Of a stretch of DNA of 36,957 nt, positions 8,906-17,867 are shown piece after piece. Source of the DNA: an uncultured Pelagibacteraceae bacterium (GTDB lineage Bacteria > Pseudomonadota > Alphaproteobacteria > Pelagibacterales > Pelagibacteraceae); the NCBI GenBank assembly GCA_902578325.1, contig CACHCM010000007.1:1-36957 (forward strand), in the 5' to 3' direction. The translations under genes were made by a program, and so were the position numbers. Positions within the stretch are counted from its first letter, which is position 1, and every line of letters starts with the position of its first letter. A model generated the notes under the pieces. It was not told where the DNA came from. It saw nothing but the letters and a program-made list of their open reading frames with translations, and did no database searches.

Positions 8906-9866
8906 AGTATTTTTATTTATAATATATTTACCTATATTTATATTTGAGTTAATTATTTTTAAATTATTTACAATTAAAAATTCAAGTGTTTCGTATCAAT
9001 CTATGATAAATTATTTTATTATTACTAGAGGATGGTCTAACGCGATAATTCATTTCTTTTTGAAAAAAAATTTACTTAAAAAAAATAAATTTGATCTTCA
9101 AATAAATAAATTAAAAAAAAATGGATATTTAATAAAAAAAAATTTTTTTACCAAAAAGTTGGTTTTAGATCTTAAAAAATCTTTAAAAAAAATTGATGGA
9201 TATTGGATTGGAGATAAATACAAGAGCAAAAGCAAAGAAAAACTTTACAAAAAAGTTAAGGCTGCAAAATTTTTTTATACCGACGATGATTTACTTAAAT
9301 TAAAACCTGTTCAAGAAATTTTATCTAATGATTATTTGTTTAATATTGCATCAAAATACTTAGATGCAGAGCCAATATTGTATAACATCAATTGCTGGTA
9401 TAATTTTCCAACTAAATTACCAGATAAAGAGGCTGCACAATTATGGCATTTTGATATGGATCGTCCAAAGTGGCTTAAAATATTTATTTATCTTAGTGAT
9501 TGTAACATAAATAATGGTCCACATTGTTTTGTTCAAGGAACTCACCTAAACGGTTCTATTTCTCGTGAAATATTAAATTTAGGATATATGAGAATACAAG
9601 ATAAAATAGTTAATAGATTTTATAAAACAAAAATAAAAGAGTTTAATTTTAATGAGGGAGATTTATTGTTTGAAGATTCTAGAGGATTGCATAAAGGAAA
9701 AAAAGTAACTTCTAAAAATCGCTTAATGTTTCAAATTGAATTTACAAGCAGCTTATTCGGTAATAAATATAATATTCCCAGTATAAAAAAAAGAGATTGT
9801 ACAAATAATTTTTATAAAAAAGTTACATCTAAAAGATATAATTACCAAGGAATTAAAATCATTTAA
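8892..9866 (+). CDS. Phytanoyl-CoA dioxygenase (PhyH) family Fe(II)/2OG oxygenase
   Basis: WHFDMDRPKWLKIFIYLSDCNINNGPHCFVQGTH (HxD), FEDSRGLHKGKKV..NRLMFQIEF. Confidence 0.85.
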   Translation: MRKFKVFLFIIYLPIFIFELIIFKLFTIKNSSVSYQSMINYFIITRGWSNAIIHFFLKKNLLKKNKFDLQINKLKKNGYLIKKNFFTKKLVLDLKKSLKKIDGYWIGDKYKSKSKEKLYKKVKAAKFFYTDDDLLKLKPVQEILSNDYLFNIASKYLDAEPILYNINCWYNFPTKLPDKEAAQLWHFDMDRPKWLKIFIYLSDCNINNGPHCFVQGTHLNGSISREILNLGYMRIQDKIVNRFYKTKIKEFNFNEGDLLFEDSRGLHKGKKVTSKNRLMFQIEFTSSLFGNKYNIPSIKKRDCTNNFYKKVTSKRYNYQGIKII

Positions 9867-10548
9867 AATAATTTTTATTTTTTTTTAGGATGTTTTCTAA
9901 GTCTAATTTATTTCCTAATGTATCCATTGGAAACCATTTAGATACCTCAAATTCAAGTATTTTATATTTTGCTTTTAAAATCCTTTTAAAAACAGTTGTT
10001 TCAAGATTTTCTTTCTCTGATTTAATAAATTCGAATATTTTTTTATCAAATATATAAAATCCTGCGTTTATCTTTTCAAATGTTTTTTTTTCGTTAAAAT
10101 TTTTAATTAAACTTTTTTTCACACTTAATTGTCCAAATGAAGACTTTTTTTTATATGAAGAAATAATGAAATTTTTTTTATTTTTAAGTTTTAAAGCTTT
10201 TTTTAATGAAAAATTTGTAAGTGAATCTCCATAAGTTAAACAAAAATTATTAGATTTAATATAATTTTTAGCTAACAATATTCTACCTGCAGTCGGAGTA
10301 TTTGAACCTGTATTTAAAACAATCAAATTTTTAACTTTAAAATTTTTATCAATATATTTTTTTAAGTTTTTATATCTGTATCCACCTAAAATTATAAATC
10401 GACAATTCTTTTCATCTTTTTGATAGATTTCAATTATTCTCTCTAAAATAGTTTTTCGATTTATAATTACTAATGGTTTATTTATTTTTTTATTACTAAT
10501 ATTAAATCTAGTTCCAAAACCACCGCATAAAATAAGAACATCAATCAT
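9859..10548 (-). CDS. Sugar-1-phosphate nucleotidyltransferase (RfbF-like cytidylyltransferase)
   Basis: MIDVLILCGGFGTRF...INKPLVIINRKTILERI, TYGDSLTNFSL, FEKINAGFYIFDKKIF, WFPMDTLGNKLDLE. Confidence 0.75.
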   Translation of the reverse strand: MIDVLILCGGFGTRFNISNKKINKPLVIINRKTILERIIEIYQKDEKNCRFIILGGYRYKNLKKYIDKNFKVKNLIVLNTGSNTPTAGRILLAKNYIKSNNFCLTYGDSLTNFSLKKALKLKNKKNFIISSYKKKSSFGQLSVKKSLIKNFNEKKTFEKINAGFYIFDKKIFEFIKSEKENLETTVFKRILKAKYKILEFEVSKWFPMDTLGNKLDLENILKKNKNYFK

Positions 10549-11572
10549 GAGTAGTTATAATACCTGAATGAGAATAGTTAAAATTTAACATTTTAAATTT
10601 TTTATTATTATTTTTAATAAATTTTTTTTTATTTAATGGATTTTTAAATGTACATAAAACAAATCCTCCACCCCCTGCACCTAAAATTTTTCCAGAAATC
10701 ATTCCATTTTTTTTTAAAAAATCAAAAATATTTTCAATATGATTATTACTAATTTTTTTTGATAAACTTTTTTTTAAGTTCCAGCTTTCATTCATTAAAT
10801 CGTTATAATAATCAATAATGTCAGATGATTTATCGTTTAATTTTTTGAAAAAATCTTCCTCCAGTTGCAAAATTCTCTTTGTATAATTAAATATATCTTT
10901 CTTTTTGTAATTATTTTTTTGTTCTTTTAAAATATTTTGAGCTTTTCTGTTTTTGTTTGTAAAAATTAAAATTGAATTATTTGAAAGATTTTTTAAAAAT
11001 TTTAATTGAAATTTTTGATTTAGCTTTTTAACAGATATTTTTGAATTATCATAGAAGGTATATTCATTAAAGCCACCACAAGCTGCAGAATATTGATCTT
11101 GGAATCCTGCTTCGGATTTTGTTAAACTCATCTCAATTTTTGATGCATCTTGAGCTAATTGAAGATTATTTTTTCTTTTATTTCGCATTAATATATTTAG
11201 AATTTTGCATACACTTACTTGAAACGCTCCTGAAGAACCCATTCCAGTTCCAGCAGGAATGTCTGATATAGTTGCTATATATAGAGGTTCATTGTACTTA
11301 TAGTATTTTATAGAATTACGAATAATATTATTTTTAATTTTATCAATTTTATTAACGTTTTCTGTTTGGTGATAATTAAATCTGTATTTTTTATTAAAGA
11401 TTTCTGATTGAATTTTTGCAAAAGTATAAATGTATTTATCAATACTAAAATTTAAGACTTTGCCATAACCATTTTTATTTATAAAATATGGTAAATCAGT
11501 ACCTCCTCCAAAAATACTAATCCTTAAAGGTGTTATGGTTGTTATTATTTTATTTTTTGAAAAATTAAACAT
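10541..11572 (-). CDS. hddA: GHMP kinase, D-glycero-D-manno-heptose 7-phosphate kinase-like (HddA)
   Basis: TTITPLRISIFGGGTDLPYFI, IPAGTGMGSSGAFQVSVCKIL, QDQYSAACGGFNEY, GKILGAGGGGFVLC. Confidence 0.85.
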   Translation of the reverse strand: MFNFSKNKIITTITPLRISIFGGGTDLPYFINKNGYGKVLNFSIDKYIYTFAKIQSEIFNKKYRFNYHQTENVNKIDKIKNNIIRNSIKYYKYNEPLYIATISDIPAGTGMGSSGAFQVSVCKILNILMRNKRKNNLQLAQDASKIEMSLTKSEAGFQDQYSAACGGFNEYTFYDNSKISVKKLNQKFQLKFLKNLSNNSILIFTNKNRKAQNILKEQKNNYKKKDIFNYTKRILQLEEDFFKKLNDKSSDIIDYYNDLMNESWNLKKSLSKKISNNHIENIFDFLKKNGMISGKILGAGGGGFVLCTFKNPLNKKKFIKNNNKKFKMLNFNYSHSGIITTHD

Positions 11573-11608
11573 CTTTTAACAATTATAACTAATATTTTAA
11601 AATCATTA

Positions 11609-12694
11609 ATGTATAGTTCACCAGGCATGTATTTAAAAGTAATATCTTTGAAAAGAGCAAAATATAGAAAAATTACTCTTTCGCCCTTTTTAGAAATGAA
11701 TAATGATTTATATATTTTTGATGATTATATTTTTTCACTAATAAAATGTGTATTTTTCTGTTTATTCAATAAAAAAAAAAATATAGAAATTATTTTTTGT
11801 GATGGCAATGTAGAGACCTTGAATTTTAAAATAATCAATTTTTTTTTTAGAAATATTAAAAAATCTATTTTATGGTTCAACTCTTTAAATGAAATAAATA
11901 ATAGTAAACTTATTGATTTTGATCATTATAATTTTTTTCCAGAGCAAAGAAAATTTTTAAATAAAAGTTCGAAGTCTATTTTACCTTTTCCAAAAAAAAT
12001 TAGATTATCTAATACTAATAAAGATATTTTTATTTCTTATATTTCGGAAGTAAGCATAGAGATTAGTGATCCATCTTATAGTCTCATAAATTCATATAAC
12101 AGCAGTATAATAAATAAAATTGATAACTTTGTTTATAAAATTTTGAAAGAAAATAATTTTGATATAATTTCTAAATTTGAATTTTGTTATGATTTTACTT
12201 CTGAATTATTTAATAATCTTTCACATTATGAAAAAATAAATATAAATAATGAAATTTATAGGCTCATTAAAAATAGATTACGTTATAATTGTGTAAAAAG
12301 TTTAAATAAACATTTAAAACAAGATTTTTGCCTTATAGGAAAAAGTTGGAAAAAATTAGGATTTGAAACATTAAGAAATAATTACGATTATTTTGATAAT
12401 AGAAACAAATATTCAAGTTCAATATTCTCCCTAGATTGTGGCTCAACCAGTGGTGAATATCCAATTTATTTAAGAACATATGAGATAGTTCTAAATTCGA
12501 GTTGTTTATTTCAAACCATGACGTCTATGTCATCACAATTATTTGGAGATCTTACTAAAGAGGTTTGCTTTAATAATTTAGAAGATATGATGAAAAAGAT
12601 TGAAACTCTAAGAAAGTTAGAAACAAATGATGTCGAAAATCTTAAAAATAAAATATTTAATCAAATTAAAAAAAATAATCTTCAGTCTTTGTAG
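11609..12694 (+). CDS. Hypothetical protein, possible glycosyltransferase (GT1/CgeB-like C-terminus)
   Basis: 361 aa; FSLDCGSTSGEYPIYLRTYEIVLNSSCLFQ weakly resembles the sPRtfEilasG motif. Confidence 0.4.
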   Translation: MYSSPGMYLKVISLKRAKYRKITLSPFLEMNNDLYIFDDYIFSLIKCVFFCLFNKKKNIEIIFCDGNVETLNFKIINFFFRNIKKSILWFNSLNEINNSKLIDFDHYNFFPEQRKFLNKSSKSILPFPKKIRLSNTNKDIFISYISEVSIEISDPSYSLINSYNSSIINKIDNFVYKILKENNFDIISKFEFCYDFTSELFNNLSHYEKININNEIYRLIKNRLRYNCVKSLNKHLKQDFCLIGKSWKKLGFETLRNNYDYFDNRNKYSSSIFSLDCGSTSGEYPIYLRTYEIVLNSSCLFQTMTSMSSQLFGDLTKEVCFNNLEDMMKKIETLRKLETNDVENLKNKIFNQIKKNNLQSL

Positions 12695-12697
12695 TAT

Positions 12698-13588
12698 ATG
12701 CAAAAAATTTTATTAACAGGTGGCACAGGTTTTATAGGAAATAATGTTCTTAAATTACTAAAATTAAATCCAGATTATAAAATATTGTCTCTTTCCAGAA
12801 CAAAACAATATAACAGTAAAGAATTAAAATGGATAAGAGGAGATTTTGGGAGTTTAAATAAAAAAACTATGAAATTAATTTTAGATTTTAAACCTTCAAT
12901 ATTAATTCATTTAGGTTGGCAAGACATTCCAAATTTTAGTAAAAAAGTTTGTACAGATAATTTAAACAAATCAAAAAAATTTTTAAATGATATGGTAAAA
13001 ATACAAAGTATAGAAAAAATAATAATTTCTGGTTCTTGTTTTGAGTATTTACGTAAATCAGGAGAAGTTAAAGAAAAAGCTGAACTGGATAGAAAAAATT
13101 TTTTCCCAAATTCTAAAATAAAACTTGAAGAATTCACAAGAAAAATTTGTTTAAGTTATGATAAGACTTTTTATTGGCTTAGATTTTTTTATGTTTATGG
13201 TCCAAATCAAAGATCAGGATCACTAATACCTTATATTGCCAAAAGTATCATCAATAATTCTGAATTAATTTTAAACAATCCAAAGATGACACTTGATTTT
13301 ATAAATGTTATTGATGTTTCTAAAATAATAAAATTATTTATAAAAAAAAAAATACCCTCAGGTGTCTATAATGTTGGATCTGGAAAAAAAACTTCAGTAG
13401 TTGAAATTTATAATTATTTGTTCTTTAAAATTTTAAAGAAAAAACAAAATAAGTATAAAATAGATAAAAATAATTTTTTTATTTCAAATAATAAAAAATT
13501 AACAAAAAATATTGGTAAATTTAAATTTACTCCAATAAAAAATGGTTTAACAAATTATTTATTATGGTACAGGAATATTAAAAAATAA
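12698..13588 (+). CDS. NAD-dependent epimerase/dehydratase (SDR)
   Basis: ILLTGGTGFIGNNVLKLL, LIHLGWQD, IISGSCFEY, RFFYVYGPNQRSGSLIPY. Confidence 0.8.
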   Translation: MQKILLTGGTGFIGNNVLKLLKLNPDYKILSLSRTKQYNSKELKWIRGDFGSLNKKTMKLILDFKPSILIHLGWQDIPNFSKKVCTDNLNKSKKFLNDMVKIQSIEKIIISGSCFEYLRKSGEVKEKAELDRKNFFPNSKIKLEEFTRKICLSYDKTFYWLRFFYVYGPNQRSGSLIPYIAKSIINNSELILNNPKMTLDFINVIDVSKIIKLFIKKKIPSGVYNVGSGKKTSVVEIYNYLFFKILKKKQNKYKIDKNNFFISNNKKLTKNIGKFKFTPIKNGLTNYLLWYRNIKK

Positions 13589-13607
13589 TTTAATTTAAAG
13601 TAGATTT

Positions 13608-14132
13608 ATGAAATTTAAAAAAACAAAAATTAAGAACTGTGTTGAAATTTTTCCAAGTAAGTTAAAAGATAGGAGAGGTTTCTTTCAAAGGATTTTTTGT
13701 AGCAAAACTTTCAAAGAAAAAAAATTAAATGATATAGTAGTAAATATAAACAATTCATTTAGCAAATTTAAAGGAACAACTAGAGGCCTGCATTACCAGG
13801 TTGGAAAATTTAAAGAAACTAAAATAATGAGATGCATAAAGGGAAGATGTGATCTTTATGTTGTGGATTTAAATAAAAAAAGTAAATCATTTCATAAATA
13901 TCAGAGATTTACTCTAGACTCAAAAAAAAGAAATATGGTAATGGTCCCTGTAGATTGCGCAAATGGTATACAGACTCTTGAAGACAACACAGAAATCATA
14001 TATTTTGTGTCGAATTATTACAATCCTAGGTACGAGAGAGGATTAAGCTTTTTTGACCCCAGTCTTAAGATAAAATTAAGATTAAAGCCTAGTGTAGTTT
14101 CAAAAAAAGATTTAAGTTGGAAATTCCTTTAA
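13608..14132 (+). CDS. dTDP-4-dehydrorhamnose 3,5-epimerase (RmlC)-family cupin
   Basis: KDRRGFFQRIF, TTRGLHYQVGKFKETKIMRCIKGRCDLYVVDL, TLEDNTEIIYFVSNYYNPRYERGLSFFDPSL. Confidence 0.85.
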   Translation: MKFKKTKIKNCVEIFPSKLKDRRGFFQRIFCSKTFKEKKLNDIVVNINNSFSKFKGTTRGLHYQVGKFKETKIMRCIKGRCDLYVVDLNKKSKSFHKYQRFTLDSKKRNMVMVPVDCANGIQTLEDNTEIIYFVSNYYNPRYERGLSFFDPSLKIKLRLKPSVVSKKDLSWKFL

Positions 14133-14160
14133 GTACTTTATTTAAATGGCTAGGTTAACA

Positions 14161-15201
14161 TCATTTAATTTTCTTTAAATTTTCATCAAATTTTTTTTTA
14201 TAATTTTCTTTTAAACAAACCAATCTATTAGTTTTATATCCTATAAAATCTTCATAAGTTAAATTAACTTTTTCAAAAAAACTTAGTAATTCTTTTCCAC
14301 CACTTTTTAAATCAAATTCAGGTTTATAATAATCTTTTAAACCAATAAGTATCCTATTAAAGCTAACTTTATAAGTTCTACTATCTGTATGTTCGCCAGT
14401 AAATTTTAAATTACTATTTGGCAAAAGATCTTTAACTGTTTCAGCAATTTCTTTTACTGTAAAATTTCCATCAGGTATTCCAATGTTAAAGGATTTAGCA
14501 GCAACTAAATTAATGGGTGCTTTAATTGTAGCTTCGATGGCATTACAAACATCTTTAATGTGTATTACAGGTCTCCATGGAGATCCATCACTTTTGATAA
14601 CAATTTCGTTTGTTGTATATGCACATGCAAGAAGATTATTAAAAACTATATCACATCTTAATCTTGGACTTGAACCAAACACTGTTGAAGGTCTTAACGA
14701 AATAGTGGTAAAATTTTCATTATTTAATTTTAATATCTCTTTTTCCGCATTCCATTTTGTTTTTGCGTACTCTGTTATCGGGTTTTTTTTGCTATTGTCT
14801 TCATCTAGTTCTTTTGTTGTTTCTGAAATCCCATACATACTTTGAGATGAAATAAATATAAATTTTTTAACACCGCTCTCCTTAGCTTTTTTTGCAAAAT
14901 TAACAGCACCTATATAATTAATATCGTTTGTAATTTTTTTATCAAATTCACCAAGTGGGTCATTAGATATGGCAGATAAATAAACAATTATTTCATAATT
15001 TTTTAAATCATTACAATTTATATCTCTAACATCTTTTAAAATCTGTTTATGTGGTAAAGTTTCTTCACATAACAAGCAATCTTTAAATAATCCTGAGTCC
15101 ATTCCTGTTATATGATAATTATTATTCTTAAGATAATCTGTAAGTACAGTTCCAATGTAGCCTAAGTTTCCCGTTATTAAAATATTTGATTTAAAATTCA
15201 T
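14161..15201 (-). CDS. NAD-dependent epimerase/dehydratase (SDR)
   Basis: ILITGNLGYIGTVL, YLSAISNDPLGEFD, SSQSMYG, YAKTKWNAE, LRPSTVFGSSPRLRCDIVFNN. Confidence 0.85.
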   Translation of the reverse strand: MNFKSNILITGNLGYIGTVLTDYLKNNNYHITGMDSGLFKDCLLCEETLPHKQILKDVRDINCNDLKNYEIIVYLSAISNDPLGEFDKKITNDINYIGAVNFAKKAKESGVKKFIFISSQSMYGISETTKELDEDNSKKNPITEYAKTKWNAEKEILKLNNENFTTISLRPSTVFGSSPRLRCDIVFNNLLACAYTTNEIVIKSDGSPWRPVIHIKDVCNAIEATIKAPINLVAAKSFNIGIPDGNFTVKEIAETVKDLLPNSNLKFTGEHTDSRTYKVSFNRILIGLKDYYKPEFDLKSGGKELLSFFEKVNLTYEDFIGYKTNRLVCLKENYKKKFDENLKKIK

Positions 15202-15258
15202 TGTAAATTTGATTTTGAAAATTTAATATTATAAATAGATGATAATATCCATATTTAA

Positions 15259-16089
15259 ATGTCAAAATTAATTAATTTATTTAGATCAGAGAAAAGAAAA
15301 ACTGTAAAACATCAAAATTATTTTCAAGTTTATGATGAATATTTACACAAATATGTTGATAAAAACATTACATTTGTTGAGATAGGTATAGCTAACGGTG
15401 GCTCTCTAAAAGTTTGGAAAAATTATTTTAAAAACGCTAGAATAATAGGTATTGATCTTAACGATAAATGCAAAATATTTGAAGAAGAGGGGATAGAAGT
15501 AATAATTGGAGATCAAGCAGATCCAAAATTCTGGAAAAATTTCTTTCAAAAAATAGGAAAAGTTGATGTTATTATTGATGATGGAGGGCATACAAATTTA
15601 CAACAAATTATAACAACTACTGAATGCATCCCTAATATCAAAGACGGAGGCATATTGTTAATCGAAGATGTTATGAGTAGTTATATTTCAAGTTTTGATA
15701 ACCCAAGTAAGTTTTCATTTATTAATTTTTCAAAAAAACTTGTAGATGATATAAATTTTAATGACCCTTCTCTTGGAAAATTTAAATTTTCCTTAAATCA
15801 ATATATTCATGCAATTAAGTTTTTTGAAGGAATTGTTATTTTTGAGATTAATAGAAGCAAAATATTACCAAATATTGAAGTAGATAATAATGGCAAAACA
15901 TTAAATATTGAGGATTTAAGACAAGAAGGAATTGGAAATTATGGAGGATTTGTATCATATATAAAAAGAAAAACCTATTTTTTTAAAAAAATAAAAATAT
16001 TTATTAAAATTTATAAATTTTTTGCGTTTTTCTTTAAATTTTTTAAAAAAATTAAAAATGAAAAAAAATATAAGAGTTTTTTTAAATAA
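15259..16089 (+). CDS. Class I SAM-dependent methyltransferase (Methyltransf_24 / cephalosporin hydroxylase-like)
   Basis: FVEIGIANGGSLKVWKNYF, RIIGIDL, DVIIDDGGHTNLQQI, GGILLIEDV. Confidence 0.75.
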   Translation: MSKLINLFRSEKRKTVKHQNYFQVYDEYLHKYVDKNITFVEIGIANGGSLKVWKNYFKNARIIGIDLNDKCKIFEEEGIEVIIGDQADPKFWKNFFQKIGKVDVIIDDGGHTNLQQIITTTECIPNIKDGGILLIEDVMSSYISSFDNPSKFSFINFSKKLVDDINFNDPSLGKFKFSLNQYIHAIKFFEGIVIFEINRSKILPNIEVDNNGKTLNIEDLRQEGIGNYGGFVSYIKRKTYFFKKIKIFIKIYKFFAFFFKFFKKIKNEKKYKSFFK

Positions 16090-16103
16090 AAAATATTTCA
16101 CCA

Positions 16104-17348
16104 ATGTTTAAAATAATCAGAATATTGATTTTTATTATAAAATTGCCAATCTATATTTTTTGTATTTTTTTAAGCTTTTTTTTATTAATAATTAATTTGT
16201 TTTATAGAGTAAAAACTTACGAAGTTGATGTTGCAACTTTTGGTCATTTTTTTAATGATTTTAATTTAACTAATATTTATTCAAAAATAAATAAGATAAA
16301 AGTTATAGGATCTATTGTTGGATTAAAACATTATCATAATAAATATATTCTATCGGTTGTTAGAAAAGAATTTGTTACATCATTTTTATTTAAGTATTTA
16401 GATTTTATAAATAGAAAGATGCCTTGGGCTAAGTTTGTAACCATACCTAGTTTTAGAAAAGAAAGTTCTTTTGATTTAGATGGGTTGGTGTTTTCCAATC
16501 CTAGTTTAATTTTTAAATTTAATGATAATGAGGATCAATATTGTTTAAATTTTTTAGAAAATAAGGGAATTAAAAAAAATGATAAATTCATACTTTTAAA
16601 CTTGAGAGATAATTATTTTTATAATCAAATTTTTAATTATAAGGCAGATAATCTTAATATTACCAGAAACCAAATTAGAATTGAAAATTGTATTAAACCC
16701 TTAGAATACCTATCAAGTAAAGGTTTTAAAATTATAAGATGGGGAAGATTTAGAAAGAAGATTCATGTACCAAGTACAATAAATTTTTATGATTTTTCAT
16801 TAGATGAGACGATACCTCATATTTTAGATGTTTGGCTTCCTAAAAATTGTTCATTTTCTATAGGTACAGATAGTGGACCTGACACAATTGTTGGTAACTT
16901 TAATAATTTGATGTGTATATTGGGCATGTGGCCACTATATTATTCAAGAAGTTTTTTTAAATGTATCACTCTTCCAGCTGATGCACGATGGTTAGATAGT
17001 AAAAAAAATTTAAATTTGAGGGAAATGTGTGAGTTTCATTCGAATGAAAATTACATAGATGAATTGAAATTAAAAAACATTGAGTTTATCAAAAATTCTG
17101 ATGAGCAAATCTTCGATGTAATAAATCAAACATTTCAAATTTATGAAGGTAAATATAGCTTTTCTCCAGAACTATTAAAAAAGCAGGAGAAATATTGGTC
17201 ATCTTTTTTACAATGGGACATTAATTCAGAAAAAAATTATCCTCAAAAAAAAATACAAAAAAGATTTATGGGATTTAAACATCCTTCAGCACTTATAGCT
17301 GATACTTTTTTAAAAGAAAAAAAAGAAGATTGGTTTGATATTAATTAA
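16104..17348 (+). CDS. TIGR04372-type putative glycosyltransferase
   Basis: N-terminal hydrophobic segment; LNLRDNYFYN, TRNQIRIENCIKPLEYLSSKGFKIIRWGRF, FSIGTDSGPDTI. Confidence 0.7.
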   Translation: MFKIIRILIFIIKLPIYIFCIFLSFFLLIINLFYRVKTYEVDVATFGHFFNDFNLTNIYSKINKIKVIGSIVGLKHYHNKYILSVVRKEFVTSFLFKYLDFINRKMPWAKFVTIPSFRKESSFDLDGLVFSNPSLIFKFNDNEDQYCLNFLENKGIKKNDKFILLNLRDNYFYNQIFNYKADNLNITRNQIRIENCIKPLEYLSSKGFKIIRWGRFRKKIHVPSTINFYDFSLDETIPHILDVWLPKNCSFSIGTDSGPDTIVGNFNNLMCILGMWPLYYSRSFFKCITLPADARWLDSKKNLNLREMCEFHSNENYIDELKLKNIEFIKNSDEQIFDVINQTFQIYEGKYSFSPELLKKQEKYWSSFLQWDINSEKNYPQKKIQKRFMGFKHPSALIADTFLKEKKEDWFDIN

Positions 17349-17847
17349 AATAAATTTTAGATTTTGACGTAAAATAATATATTAGTGTCTCTATAACAAC
17401 TGAAAATAATAAAGTAGAAATTAAAGTATAACCAAAAAAAGGTAATGCCAGTACATAACAATTTGTTAAACCAGCTAAAGTATAACCATAGGATCCGTTC
17501 AACCATACTCCAAAATTTGTTAGAATATAAAATATTAATGCACCACCAAGTGCCCCAAATATTCTGAATAATATTGATTTGTTAAAATATTTTGACAGTA
17601 TTCCTATCAATACCACGCTACCCATTGTAAAAAACATAGTTAAGTGAAATCCAATAACTAAGTCTGTAAAGAATAAAGCCAAAACAACGATAGGTATAAA
17701 TTTAATCCCAAAAACTGCTGGAATATAAAAACTTAACGCTAAAAGACTTGTGAAATTTGGTGGGTGAGGAATAAATCTACTAGCAGATAATGCTATTAAC
17801 ACTCCAAAGGCAACTTTAAGGTAATTCATCAAATTATAGTACCACAT
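17341..17847 (-). CDS. Small integral membrane protein, DUF6580-like (ECF S-component-like)
   Basis: SRFIPHPPNFTSLLALSFYIPAVFG, FTDLVIGFH, NFGVWLNGSYGYTLAGLTNCYVLALPFFGYTL; about five TM segments; 20 bp downstream of the btuB-like gene. Confidence 0.65.
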   Translation of the reverse strand: MWYYNLMNYLKVAFGVLIALSASRFIPHPPNFTSLLALSFYIPAVFGIKFIPIVVLALFFTDLVIGFHLTMFFTMGSVVLIGILSKYFNKSILFRIFGALGGALIFYILTNFGVWLNGSYGYTLAGLTNCYVLALPFFGYTLISTLLFSVVIETLIYYFTSKSKIYFN

Positions 17848-17867
17848 AAAACTTGCAAGACAACAAT

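Noticed and set aside
14483-14845. 120-aa antisense ORF on + strand inside the SDR at 14161-15201
   Set aside because: Opposes a strongly supported SDR and has no recognisable motifs; a typical antisense shadow ORF.
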